A stretch of 64,000 nt of DNA from Heliomarina sp018223035 (lineage in GTDB: Bacteria; Pseudomonadota; Alphaproteobacteria; Rhodobacterales; Rhodobacteraceae), in the NCBI GenBank assembly GCA_018223035.1, contig JAAEZD010000002.1, positions 124,001 through 188,000 on the forward strand, read 5' to 3'. Shown one piece after another: positions 40,409 through 48,795 of this stretch (position 1 is its first letter; the number at the start of each line of letters is the position of its first letter). The position numbers and the translations under genes were made by a program. Below the pieces are notes generated by a model, which had not been told where the DNA came from, did not search any database, and worked only from the letters and a program-made list of their open reading frames with translations.

Positions 40409-41757
40409 CCGACCTCGCCCAGCGATTTACCCCAGAACCGCAGCATCAGCAAAAGCGCCGCCGAGGCGAGCCCCGCCGTCAGCCCCAGCCAGACCCCTAC
40501 GCCGCCCCAGCCCAAGACAAAGCCCAGCAGGTAAGACACCGACAGGCCAACGGCCCAGTAGGACAGGATCGCGATCATCATCGGCACCGCCGTATCCTGC
40601 ACGCCCCGCAGCAAGCCCAGCGCGATCACCTGCGCCCCGTCGACAAGCTGGAACAGCGCCGCAATCGCCAAAAGCTGCACGCCCACGATCAGGATGGCCG
40701 GCCGCGCCGGATCGTCCGGTTCAATGAACAGGCTGATCACAGGTTCCGGCACCACAAGAAAGGCGGTGACCGTGATACAGGCAATTGCCAGCGACAGCAG
40801 GCTCACCACCAGCGCGCCCCGCGCCATATGCGCGCGATCCCCCCGGCCAAAGGCATTGCCTGCCCGGATCGTAGCCACGTTGGACAGGCCCAGATGCACC
40901 ATGAACGCCGCCGCCGCGACGGTGATGACAATCCCATGCGCCGCCAGCGTCACCGTGCCAAGCCAGCCCATCATCACCGAGGACGCCGCGAACAGGCTGA
41001 CCTCACAGACCGTGGTCATGCCAATCGGCAACCCCAGCCGGAACACCTGCCCGAACATCTCCCAGTCGGGCCGCCACAGCCGCTGAAACAGGTTGTGATC
41101 GGGCAGCGCCCGGATCGCGTAGAACACGATGGCAACCAACGAAATGCTCTGTGTCAGAACCGAGGCAATCGCCGCCCCGCGCAGGCCCAGTTCCGGCGCG
41201 CCAAGATTGCCAAAGATCAGAATGTAATTCGCCAGCGCATTGCTGATGGCCGCCAGAACCGTGATCCAAAGCACGATCCGCGTGCGCTCCAGCGCCGCGA
41301 GATAGGATTTGATCACCATCACCAAAAGCGCCGGGATCAGCCCGAAACCGGCGATCCGCAGGTACTCGCCCCCGGCTTCGGCCACTGCGGGTGTCTGCCC
41401 AAGCAGGCCCAGAAGGGTCTTCGCCTTCCACATGATCGGCATCACCAAAAGCGCAAAGCCAAGGCTCAGCCACAGCCCCATCCGGGTCGTCCGACGTACC
41501 GAAACCTCGTCGTCGCGCGCAGCAGCCGCCGCCACCATCGGCATCACCGCCAGCGCGAATCCCGACCCGAGCATGAAAAAGACAAAGAAATAGCTGTGCG
41601 ACAGGGTCACCGCGGCCAGCGCCTCGACCGAATACCAGCCCAGCATCACCGTATCCGTCAGCCCGATGGCATATTGCGCCAGATGACCTCCGATAAGGGG
41701 CAGACCCAGAAACAGGATCGCCTTGGCATGGCCGCCATATGTCATGTGAACGCTCAT
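40399..41757 (-). CDS. MATE-family multidrug/sodium antiporter
   Basis: A 452-residue integral membrane protein with about twelve helices and the two-fold repeat of MATE/NorM pumps: the first lobe opens GLPLIGGHLAQYAIGLTDTVMLGWYS, the second has GLPIGMTTVCEVSLFAASSVMMGWLG, the equivalent helix pair. These use a proton or sodium gradient to expel cationic drugs. ATG 41757 (MSVHMTYGG) is taken; ATG 41745 is also possible. Five bases upstream is a 20-bp perfect inverted repeat that probably controls it. Convergent with the hypothetical gene, overlapping by 10 bases. Confidence 0.92.
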   Translation of the reverse strand: MSVHMTYGGHAKAILFLGLPLIGGHLAQYAIGLTDTVMLGWYSVEALAAVTLSHSYFFVFFMLGSGFALAVMPMVAAAAARDDEVSVRRTTRMGLWLSLGFALLVMPIMWKAKTLLGLLGQTPAVAEAGGEYLRIAGFGLIPALLVMVIKSYLAALERTRIVLWITVLAAISNALANYILIFGNLGAPELGLRGAAIASVLTQSISLVAIVFYAIRALPDHNLFQRLWRPDWEMFGQVFRLGLPIGMTTVCEVSLFAASSVMMGWLGTVTLAAHGIVITVAAAAFMVHLGLSNVATIRAGNAFGRGDRAHMARGALVVSLLSLAIACITVTAFLVVPEPVISLFIEPDDPARPAILIVGVQLLAIAALFQLVDGAQVIALGLLRGVQDTAVPMMIAILSYWAVGLSVSYLLGFVLGWGGVGVWLGLTAGLASAALLLMLRFWGKSLGEVGYA

Positions 41758-41762
41758 AAATT

Positions 41763-41782
41763 GTGCAATATGTGTATTGCAC
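41763..41782. promoter_or_regulatory. 20-bp inverted repeat at the MATE gene start, candidate operator
   Basis: GTGCAATA (41763-41770) and TATTGCAC (41775-41782) pair perfectly around a 4-base spacer (TGTG), 5 bases from the MATE ATG (minus strand). This is a typical operator shape for a TetR or MarR repressor sitting on the leader. No regulator gene is adjacent, so it would act in trans. Confidence 0.6.
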
Positions 41783-41959
41783 GCCCCCCGCAAGAGGCCA
41801 CGAACCGGGCGATCGAGATCCCGCGTCCGGGCCGCCAGCACCCTCAGAGGGCGTTCTAATATGTCGGAAAATCCCGCCTGTGGATAAGATTATTATGGTC
41901 ACGTCACATTAACCATGTACCATGAACCCCCGAACTGAATGCACAAGACCGGAGACGAC

Positions 41960-43249
41960 ATGCGTACTGCCCTGACATCTCTCGCCCTGACCGCCAGCCT
42001 CGCCGCCGGCACCGTCCACGCCGAGAACCGGATCGACCGGATTCGCCCCGACGCGCCTGCACTTGCCGCCTATGGCGCCATGCCCATCGGTGTGACAACG
42101 CTGGAATTCACCAATCCTGACCAGATCGACATCGTGAACACCTCCGAGGGCAGCGAGCCGACCTATGACCGCCCCGTGACGGTAGAGGTCTGGTACCCGG
42201 CCGAGGAAGGCACCGAGCCCGGCGGCACTTATCAGGCGATCCTGCGCGACGGCGTGACCGAGGTCACGCTCCATGGCCGCGCCGCCCGCGATGCCACCCC
42301 GGTCAGCGGGGAAACCTTCCCGCTTGTCGTGATCAGCCACGGCTATCCCGGCAACCGTTTCCTGATGTCGCACCTTGGCGAAAACCTCGCCTCCAAGGGC
42401 TATGTCGCGGTCTCCATCGACCACAAGGACAGCACCTATGACGATAAGGGCGCCTTTGGTTCGACCCTGCTGAACCGCCCCATCGACCAGAAGTTCGTAA
42501 TCGACCAGATGGCCGCCCTCGACAGCCCCATCGGCGCGATCACCGATGCCGAAACCACCGGGGTCATCGGCTATTCGATGGGCGGCTACGGAGCGATGAT
42601 CTTTGGCGGCGCGGGCGTCACGCAGGCCAGCACCGAATACAGCTGGGGTACGCCGAACGGGCTGCTCTCGCGCCACCTCGCGGGGTCACAAACCCATGCC
42701 GACCTGATCGACCCACGCGTCAAGGCGATGATCGCCATCGGACCCTGGGGCATGAACACTGGCTTCTGGGATGCCGAAGGGCTCAAGGGCTTCGAGAAAC
42801 CGCTCCTTCTGATGGCCGGCAGTGTCGATGACGTGTCCGTCTACCCGGCGATCCGCCAGATTTTCGAAGGCACCACCGGCACCACGCGTCACCTGCTGAC
42901 CTTCATTGGCGCGAACCACAATGCCGCAGCACCAATGCCCGCCCCCGAGGAAAGCTGGGAATTCGACGAGGCGCTCGGTTTCGCCCCGTTCGAGCATTAT
43001 GCAGACGCGGTCTGGGACACCAACCGCATGAACAACATCACCCAGCATTTCGCCACCGCCTTCATGGATCTCCACCTCAAGGACGATCAGCAGATGGCCG
43101 AATATTTCGACCTCGTGGAACAGTCGGATGACGGTGTCGTCGCGCTCGACGACACGGGCAAGCCAACCGACGAGCACAGCCAGTGGAAGGGCTTTCCTGA
43201 TCGCACCGCCAAGGGTCTGCGCTTCGAAACCCTGCCCGCCGGCGAGTGA
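41960..43249 (+). CDS. Secreted alpha/beta hydrolase (PAF-acetylhydrolase/dienelactone hydrolase-like)
   Basis: A 429-residue enzyme with a signal peptide (about 1-21, cleaved after VHA). The core has VVISHGYPGNRF for the oxyanion, GYSMGGYGAM with the nucleophile Ser, LLLMAGSVDD for the catalytic Asp, and FIGANHNAA for the His. The wide N-terminal part (residues 25-110) with PVTVEVWYPAEEGT is like that of PAF-acetylhydrolase/plasma-type members. It should act in the periplasm on esters. ATG 41960 with GGAGACGAC before it is used. A hairpin terminator follows. Confidence 0.85.
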   Translation: MRTALTSLALTASLAAGTVHAENRIDRIRPDAPALAAYGAMPIGVTTLEFTNPDQIDIVNTSEGSEPTYDRPVTVEVWYPAEEGTEPGGTYQAILRDGVTEVTLHGRAARDATPVSGETFPLVVISHGYPGNRFLMSHLGENLASKGYVAVSIDHKDSTYDDKGAFGSTLLNRPIDQKFVIDQMAALDSPIGAITDAETTGVIGYSMGGYGAMIFGGAGVTQASTEYSWGTPNGLLSRHLAGSQTHADLIDPRVKAMIAIGPWGMNTGFWDAEGLKGFEKPLLLMAGSVDDVSVYPAIRQIFEGTTGTTRHLLTFIGANHNAAAPMPAPEESWEFDEALGFAPFEHYADAVWDTNRMNNITQHFATAFMDLHLKDDQQMAEYFDLVEQSDDGVVALDDTGKPTDEHSQWKGFPDRTAKGLRFETLPAGE

Positions 43250-43257
43250 TCCCAGAC

Positions 43258-43290
43258 AGGTGGCCTGCCTGGGCGGGCCACCTCTTTCCC
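43258..43290 (+). terminator. Hairpin after the secreted hydrolase gene
   Basis: 8-bp stem AGGTGGCC (43258-43265) with GGCCACCT (43276-43283), 10-base loop, then CTTTCCC. It is 9 bases after the stop. Confidence 0.7.
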
Positions 43291-43338
43291 TCACAGCCAA
43301 GCCGCTCTAACCTGCCCCGACAAGGGAGAGAATTTTAC

Positions 43339-44217
43339 ATGCAATCGGAAACCGTCGAGCTTAATGGCCACCCGTTCTTTGTCCGTAACTGGGGCGATCC
43401 GTCCCTGCCCAAGCTGCTGCTCCTGCACGGCTTTCCGGAATATGGCGGCGCGTGGAGCGATCTTGCGCCCAAGCTTTCCGACCGTTTTCACGTGATCGCC
43501 CCCGACCAGCGCGGCTATGGCCAGAGCTGGGCACCCGAGGGTGTCGAGATGTACACCGGCTCGGCCCTGACCAAGGATATGGTCGCGCTGATCGACCATT
43601 ACGGCAGCGGGCCGGTCAGCGTCTTTGGCCATGACTGGGGAGCAGCCGTCGCCTATGGGCTGGCGATGTTCTACCCCGATCACGTCTCGCGCCTGATCAT
43701 CGCCAATGGCGTCCACCCGGTGCCCTTCCAACGCGCGATGGCATCAGGCGGCGCGCAATCCGAGGCCTCATCCTATATCGGCTATCTCCGCCGCCCGGAT
43801 TCCCACATCCGGCTGGCCGAGAATAACTTCGAAAAGATGATGGATTTCTTCACCCGGCACATGGGTACCAACTGGGTCGATCCCGACCGGGCCGAGGAAT
43901 ACAAGACCGAATGGGCGCGCGACGGACGGCTCGAAACCATGATCAACTGGTACCGCGCCTCGCCCCTGCGCCTCGCCAAACTGGGCGAGCCGATCACCGA
44001 CCTGCCCGAATTTCCCACCGACCGGCTCATGGTCCGCTGCCCCCACCTGCTGATCTGGGGCGAACAGGACGGCGCTCTCTTGCCGGCCGCGACCGAAGGC
44101 CTCGAGGATTTCGCCCCCGACCTCACCCGCAAAAACCTCCCCGACGCCGATCACTGGCTGATCCACACCCACGCGGAGGAGATCGCGGGAATCGTGAGGG
44201 AGTGGATGCCGGATTGA
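43339..44217 (+). CDS. Alpha/beta hydrolase (epoxide hydrolase/haloalkane dehalogenase-like)
   Basis: A 292-residue cytoplasmic enzyme. LLLLHGFPEYGGAWSDL is the oxyanion loop (HGFPE is the epoxide-hydrolase HGxP), GHDWGAAVAYGLA holds the nucleophile Asp, LLIWGEQDGALLP the second acid and PDADHWLIH the catalytic His. An Asp nucleophile with HGFPE points to epoxide hydrolase rather than a Ser esterase. ATG 43339 after GGGAGAG is chosen; a longer reading from 43246 starts inside the previous gene's terminator. Substrate unknown. Confidence 0.88.
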   Translation: MQSETVELNGHPFFVRNWGDPSLPKLLLLHGFPEYGGAWSDLAPKLSDRFHVIAPDQRGYGQSWAPEGVEMYTGSALTKDMVALIDHYGSGPVSVFGHDWGAAVAYGLAMFYPDHVSRLIIANGVHPVPFQRAMASGGAQSEASSYIGYLRRPDSHIRLAENNFEKMMDFFTRHMGTNWVDPDRAEEYKTEWARDGRLETMINWYRASPLRLAKLGEPITDLPEFPTDRLMVRCPHLLIWGEQDGALLPAATEGLEDFAPDLTRKNLPDADHWLIHTHAEEIAGIVREWMPD

Positions 44218-44415
44218 ACATCGCGACCGGCGCGGCTGTTACCCTGTCATTCGCAAATCTGCGAAAGACATCGTACGTGATTCCAAGGTCGCAGATCGAC
44301 TGTTTGCCATTCGCAAACGCCAGGCCCTAAACCCGCAGGTTTCAGCAAAGACCGGGCCGCTCCCCAGCCATGCTTCTTCAAGCACACGACGCTCAAAGCC
44401 GAAACAGCTTCAAAT

Positions 44416-45120
44416 TCAGCCCCTGCCAAGCCGACGCGCCCGCACGATTTCGGGCAAGCCAATCAATAATAGCGCCCCGGCCCCAATCGCGAAAAACCAG
44501 TTACCAACCGAATTGAACACGATAGCTCCGAGGATGCCGCCAACTGCAAAGGCCGAAAGCGTGAGGGCGTGAAGTTTGAGCCGTGCGGCCGCTTCACGCC
44601 TGCCCTCGGCATCGCTGGAAAGCGACGCCAGTCCAATGCCGATATCGGTCGCCATGCCAGACACATGCGTCGTGCGCACCCGGGCCTCGGAGATCAGCGT
44701 CGTGACCGCGTTCTGAAACCCCATAACGAAACTTAGCGTAATGGTCATGAGAGCAGCTGACACCCCGCCAGATGCGACCGCCAGTCCGGCGGAGAGCACA
44801 ATCAATAGACATGCCTCCACGACGATCGCCCATGCGAATGCGCCGTGAACCCGCTTTGCCAGTTCGTGATAGATCAGGGCCGCAGCGGAATAAGCCCCCA
44901 GGACAAAAGCGACAACCAACGGCACCGGCCAAAGCGCCAAGGCGTATTCACCGGTCACCAGATAATCCGCAAAGGCAGACACGTTACCGGTCATGTTCGC
45001 CGTGAACACACCCGCCGCAAGAAATCCAGCCGCGTTCAAAGCCCCGGCAATCGTCGCAAGCATACCGGCAAGCACCAGGTTAATTCTTTCTGTGCGCTCC
45101 TGCCCGACGTGTATCAGCAT
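44416..45120 (-). CDS. YoaK-family (DUF1275) membrane protein
   Basis: A 234-residue integral protein with about six hydrophobic segments. DUF1275 marks are the first helix LAGMLATIAGALNAAGF, the FTANMTGNVSAFADYL loop, and TTHVSGMATDIGIGLASL, where the GFxxMGN-like and TxxTGxxT-like signatures are. Its role is unknown; homologues are often linked to unknown stress conditions. It lies alone between the alpha/beta hydrolase and the sulfotransferase set, with no close gene on either side. Confidence 0.85.
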   Translation of the reverse strand: MLIHVGQERTERINLVLAGMLATIAGALNAAGFLAAGVFTANMTGNVSAFADYLVTGEYALALWPVPLVVAFVLGAYSAAALIYHELAKRVHGAFAWAIVVEACLLIVLSAGLAVASGGVSAALMTITLSFVMGFQNAVTTLISEARVRTTHVSGMATDIGIGLASLSSDAEGRREAAARLKLHALTLSAFAVGGILGAIVFNSVGNWFFAIGAGALLLIGLPEIVRARRLGRG

Positions 45121-45278
45121 ATTTATTCTTGGATTATGTGACTTCCGGCGCAGGTTAGGGTGTCGTCGTGGAATTGTCAGCCCGCGAAACCACCATCGCG
45201 GGAACAGACGTTACTCCTGTCATCGGCAGCAAAGCTGTCCGGTTAAACCGAGCGGTCTGTGCCCCTTAAAGACTGCGC

Positions 45279-46760
45279 CTAAGCCTCTACCGCAACCGAC
45301 GCCCGCACCGCCCGCGCATTCAGCTCCTCATAAAGCGCCTGCGCCTCGGCCAGCAGCTCGGAAGAATAGACGGAACTGTCGCCAAGATCCGCACCGGGCC
45401 GAAAATACTTCGTAAAATCCACGCCCCCGTGATCCAGACCGATCCGGTCGCAAAGCGCGTCCATCGTTCCTTGCGGGTTGGATCGCAGGTCGTCCTGCGC
45501 CACGAGGTGACACCCCTCCCCGTTCTGCCGGATCTCGCGAAAGGCCGCGATCCAGTAGGCCAACCAGTAATCGGGAGACGTTGACTCGCGCCCCCCCGGT
45601 GCAAACCCCTCAAAGGCAATCGGACGCATCAACTCGCCGAACTCAAGATGGCCGATGTCATTCATGTAGCGCCGCGAAAACGGGTCTTCCGCGTGACGTG
45701 TCAGGAAATTCTTGTGCTGCCGGAGGAGCGAGGCCGCATGGGTCACCGGATGGCGCAGCGGCACGATCACCTCGGCGCCGGGAAACATCTCGGGGATCAC
45801 CGTCAGCCGCGCGATATTGGCGTTGTTTTTCGACACGTAATGCACATCGCCGCCCGCCGCCTTGTCGCCCTTGCGCAGCAGGATGATCTTGGACATGTGC
45901 CGCCGCATCACGTCCCGCGCCTTTTCCTTGATATCCCCCGGACGCCAAAGCGCGATCTTGTTCCCATTGTATTTCTCAGGCCAATAGAGCCGCCAAAGCA
46001 CCTCGTCAAAGGCTTCGGGGCTCTCAAGATCAATCTCCATCCCGTCCCCATGCGCCCGCTCGCGCCGGGCGACCGAACGGTTCCCGCCAAGTTTGCTCCA
46101 CAAGAGCGGCGCGGTCAGAAACGGCATATCCGCATAGCGATGCGTGGCCACGTTCGGCAGGTCGTGCAGCGCGTTCAGCAGCGCCGTCGTCCCGCCCCGC
46201 GCCAGCGAGGTGATGAATATCGGCCCCGCCGGTTTCACCCCCGCCACCTTGCCGGAAAACAGGCTGTCATCGCTCGCCGCCAGCCGCCGCATCAAACCCG
46301 GTGAAGCAAAGGCAAGCGTATGCACCATCTGGTCGCCCGCGCTGTAGCCTTCGCTCGGCTCGGCCTCTTTCTTGCCGCCCAGCAGTCGCGACAGGATCGA
46401 CCCGACCGCAATCGCCACGACCGACACGATGACAATGAACTCCCAGCTCAGCATCATGTCCATTGACGCCTCAAGCGGCACCAGCCCCAGCCAGTCGGCC
46501 AGATAGATCGGCACCGCCGCCGCCAGCAGCGACAGGATCAGTCGCAGTGCCAGACCGCCGGTCTTTTTGATCAGGTCCAGCCCGGTGCGCCGGATACTGG
46601 CCTCCTTTTCCTCATCCGACAGGGCGGGGTCGAACATGGCCGCGATCCCGGCAGAGATCGCCGCAAAGACGCCCTGCGACGAGGCAACAAGACGCGTTTT
46701 CCATATGCCGAGGCCAAATCCGACCACGGCAACAAGGCAGACAAGTACAGGACCGATCAA
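45279..46760 (-). CDS. Membrane-anchored sulfotransferase
   Basis: A 493-residue protein. Hydrophobic segments lie at 1-20, 70-90 and 105-125 with an N-terminal cytosolic helix region between; the catalytic domain starts about residue 175. FITSLARGGTTALLNAL is a PAPS 5'-phosphosulfate loop (P-loop-like), and VSKNNANIARLTVI plus VIVPLRHPVTHAASLLRQH hold the 3'-phosphate-binding Arg/Ser pair. It transfers sulfate from PAPS to an unknown acceptor. It is the last of three genes on this strand with a small membrane protein and an arylsulfotransferase-like protein, an unusual combination. Confidence 0.85.
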   Translation of the reverse strand: MIGPVLVCLVAVVGFGLGIWKTRLVASSQGVFAAISAGIAAMFDPALSDEEKEASIRRTGLDLIKKTGGLALRLILSLLAAAVPIYLADWLGLVPLEASMDMMLSWEFIVIVSVVAIAVGSILSRLLGGKKEAEPSEGYSAGDQMVHTLAFASPGLMRRLAASDDSLFSGKVAGVKPAGPIFITSLARGGTTALLNALHDLPNVATHRYADMPFLTAPLLWSKLGGNRSVARRERAHGDGMEIDLESPEAFDEVLWRLYWPEKYNGNKIALWRPGDIKEKARDVMRRHMSKIILLRKGDKAAGGDVHYVSKNNANIARLTVIPEMFPGAEVIVPLRHPVTHAASLLRQHKNFLTRHAEDPFSRRYMNDIGHLEFGELMRPIAFEGFAPGGRESTSPDYWLAYWIAAFREIRQNGEGCHLVAQDDLRSNPQGTMDALCDRIGLDHGGVDFTKYFRPGADLGDSSVYSSELLAEAQALYEELNARAVRASVAVEA

Positions 46761-46762
46761 GT

Positions 46763-46990
46763 TCAGCTATCGCGGCTGGGTACTGTCGGCGTGTCGGACT
46801 TGCGCGATTTCATCATCCGCTTGACCGGGTACCACACGAACCCGACCACCAGCAGCACCACACCCACGGCCAGCGCGATGGTCAGGGCAATGGCACCCAG
46901 ACCGGCACCCGGTCCGATATAGGCATGGGCGGGGCCCGCCGCGTTCAGAATGCTCAAAGCCAGAGCGAAGGTCATCAATTTCCGTTGCAT
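46763..46990 (-). CDS. Small membrane protein in the sulfotransferase set
   Basis: A 75-residue protein with a signal-like N terminus (MQRKLMTFALALSILNAAGPAHA), the short periplasmic motif YIGPGAGLGA and one membrane helix (about 33-55) followed by a basic tail (PVKRMMKSRKSD). The YIGPGAG motif recurs in small proteins encoded next to exopolysaccharide or sulfotransferase genes. Two starts are possible, 46990 and 46975; the first gives a better signal. It overlaps the upstream gene and stands 2 bases before the sulfotransferase gene. Confidence 0.7.
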   Translation of the reverse strand: MQRKLMTFALALSILNAAGPAHAYIGPGAGLGAIALTIALAVGVVLLVVGFVWYPVKRMMKSRKSDTPTVPSRDS

Positions 46991-48318
46991 GTCAGTTCAG
47001 CCTCTCTGAAAAAATTTTCGTCAAGTTCTGGGGGTAGTACTTCGGCCCAGTAAATCCGAAGCAGTCCTTCTTCGGTCTGGTTCTCGTAGCGCCAGGCTAG
47101 TTTCCTGTCGGGGGTATATTCCACCAAGCGGCCATCATCCGAAACGACGATCAGCGTATTGCCATTTGGCAGGGGCTGATGGACGCTCATGATCTGGCTG
47201 AAAAATTCCGTTTCCGGGTCGGCTCCGTCGATCACCACGCGCCGCTCCCCGGTCACCGCGTTAAACTCGATGATACGGCTGCCCGTGCCCGGCTCCTGCG
47301 CATCCATGCTGAAGGTCCGGTTGTCGAACACCGAAATCCAGTCGCCGTCGACAAAATCGGGATCGTGCTGGCGCATTACCTGGCCGACATTCACGTATTT
47401 CAATGCCAGGGTGTCCGGGTCCATCACGAAGATCCCCGAGATATTGCGCAGCGAGAACATGACATCGCCGGTCTCGAATATCTCCGACTCCATGCCTTCG
47501 GGAAAGGTATCTATGTCGTTCAGATGCAACGTATCACCCCAGACCCCGTCGCCGGGATTAGCCCTGTCCGATACGTATAGCAGGCCTTCGTAATCGCTGT
47601 TCAACAACACGTCGATCACCGGGATCGTGCGCAGGATCTCGCCGTCAATGCTGATGTTCTGCATGGTCCAGTCGCGCAGGTTCGCCGCGTGCATCGGATA
47701 GGGCAGAACACCTTCCTGCGGCCGTCTTTCAGCCGAGGCCCAGATCGTCCCGTCGGGCGCGTAATTGACCGAATGGTGCCCAAGGTTGTCGAGCTTCCAC
47801 ATCAGGTTGCCGCAGACATCAAGCCGGAATGTGCTGTAATGCTCGAAGTTCGCAACCAGCGATCCATCCGGGAGGATCATCACCCCGTGCAAATAGATGC
47901 TGTCGGCGGGCCGGGGAGAAAAATCGCCCTCGTCACCGGGCCAGATTTCCTGCCAGTTCGGCTTCCATGAATGGATCACGCGACCCTCGCGGTCCATCAC
48001 CTTCACCTCGGTATGGCGGGTCTTGTAATCCCCCGCGACCGCAACCAGCCCCGGCGCGACCTGATCCGGCAGCGGAAAATCGATCGGGGTGTCCGAAGGC
48101 GCACGTGTCGATTGCAGCAGTTTGTCGCTCGGCGCGAGCACTTCCTTCACCGTGATGATCCCGCGCAGCATCAGCGGCCAGGGTTGCAGGTTCATCCGGA
48201 TCGCGAGGATTCCGTAGCAGAACGAACCAAACAGCAGGAGAAACCCCGCGATGGTTAGAAAAATTATCTTCGACCAGTCTCGTTTTTGCGGCGACGATCC
48301 TTGGGTAGTCTTATTCAT
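46975..48318 (-). CDS. Membrane-anchored arylsulfotransferase-like (ASST family) beta-propeller protein
   Basis: A 447-residue protein with one N-terminal membrane helix (about 18-42, IIFLTIAGFLLLFGSFCYGIL), so the rest is outside. The repeated blades VKVMDREGRVIHSWKPN, YLHGVMILPDGSLVANF, GHHSVNYAPDGTIWAS and DRKLAWRYENQ mark an ASST-type propeller, with the His in LGHHSV at the active-site position. In ASST enzymes sulfate is moved between phenols without PAPS. The pairing with a PAPS-type sulfotransferase on the same strand is noteworthy. Confidence 0.8.
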   Translation of the reverse strand: MNKTTQGSSPQKRDWSKIIFLTIAGFLLLFGSFCYGILAIRMNLQPWPLMLRGIITVKEVLAPSDKLLQSTRAPSDTPIDFPLPDQVAPGLVAVAGDYKTRHTEVKVMDREGRVIHSWKPNWQEIWPGDEGDFSPRPADSIYLHGVMILPDGSLVANFEHYSTFRLDVCGNLMWKLDNLGHHSVNYAPDGTIWASAERRPQEGVLPYPMHAANLRDWTMQNISIDGEILRTIPVIDVLLNSDYEGLLYVSDRANPGDGVWGDTLHLNDIDTFPEGMESEIFETGDVMFSLRNISGIFVMDPDTLALKYVNVGQVMRQHDPDFVDGDWISVFDNRTFSMDAQEPGTGSRIIEFNAVTGERRVVIDGADPETEFFSQIMSVHQPLPNGNTLIVVSDDGRLVEYTPDRKLAWRYENQTEEGLLRIYWAEVLPPELDENFFREAELTCNGN

Positions 48319-48795
48319 TCAATCCTCGCAACAAACTCGAACATTCTGCAACAGAGGTGAAAAATTTTATTCAATCACCTTTACGGTGACTCGTCAGACG
48401 GCTTCTTTCCAGAAAAAAATGGCCTGACAGATAGATTTGACCCTGATCCGCAGGTTTCGACAATTTCCATAGCATCCGCGCGGGCCTTTCTCTCTCTGCA
48501 ACCTGCGGCTGTCACGCCGAAGGCTCCCGGCTGTTCTGCAATAGAATGCGATGGCGAGGATTTTCGACCGATCTGCCCGTGATATGCCCGGAACAGGTCG
48601 GGCGAACCCGCCCGCGATTCGGCCCATCATTGGGCTATCCTCCCAGTGACTGCCGCCGCTCAACAGCCACCCAATGGCACCCTCCGGTCACATGGGTCAA
48701 ATTCTCTGAATCTCGAACGGCCCGATCCCGGATTCGCCTTCCCCCACCCTTCCGGCTCTGACATACTGCCGCCCAACCAACAAAAGAGCAGCCGC
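48319..48795. other. 477-base intergenic region between the ASST-like gene and parE
   Basis: No convincing gene on either strand. The left 100 bases are AT rich and hold the promoter of the minus-strand sulfotransferase set. The rest has short dyads (for example GGCCCA/TGGGCT around 48620) and in-frame upstream codons for parE that are not needed. No RNA gene was recognised. Confidence 0.5.

Noticed and set aside
40171..41859. Long plus-strand open frame of 562 codons opposite the MATE gene
   Set aside because: Its product is almost only Arg, His, Gln and Pro, as expected for the antisense of a membrane protein in GC-rich DNA; the minus-strand MATE protein has clear helices and repeats.
48394..48663. 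89-codon minus-strand frame before parE
   Set aside because: Composition (Arg, Cys, Gly) and lack of ribosome-binding site fit chance; no similarity to known small proteins.
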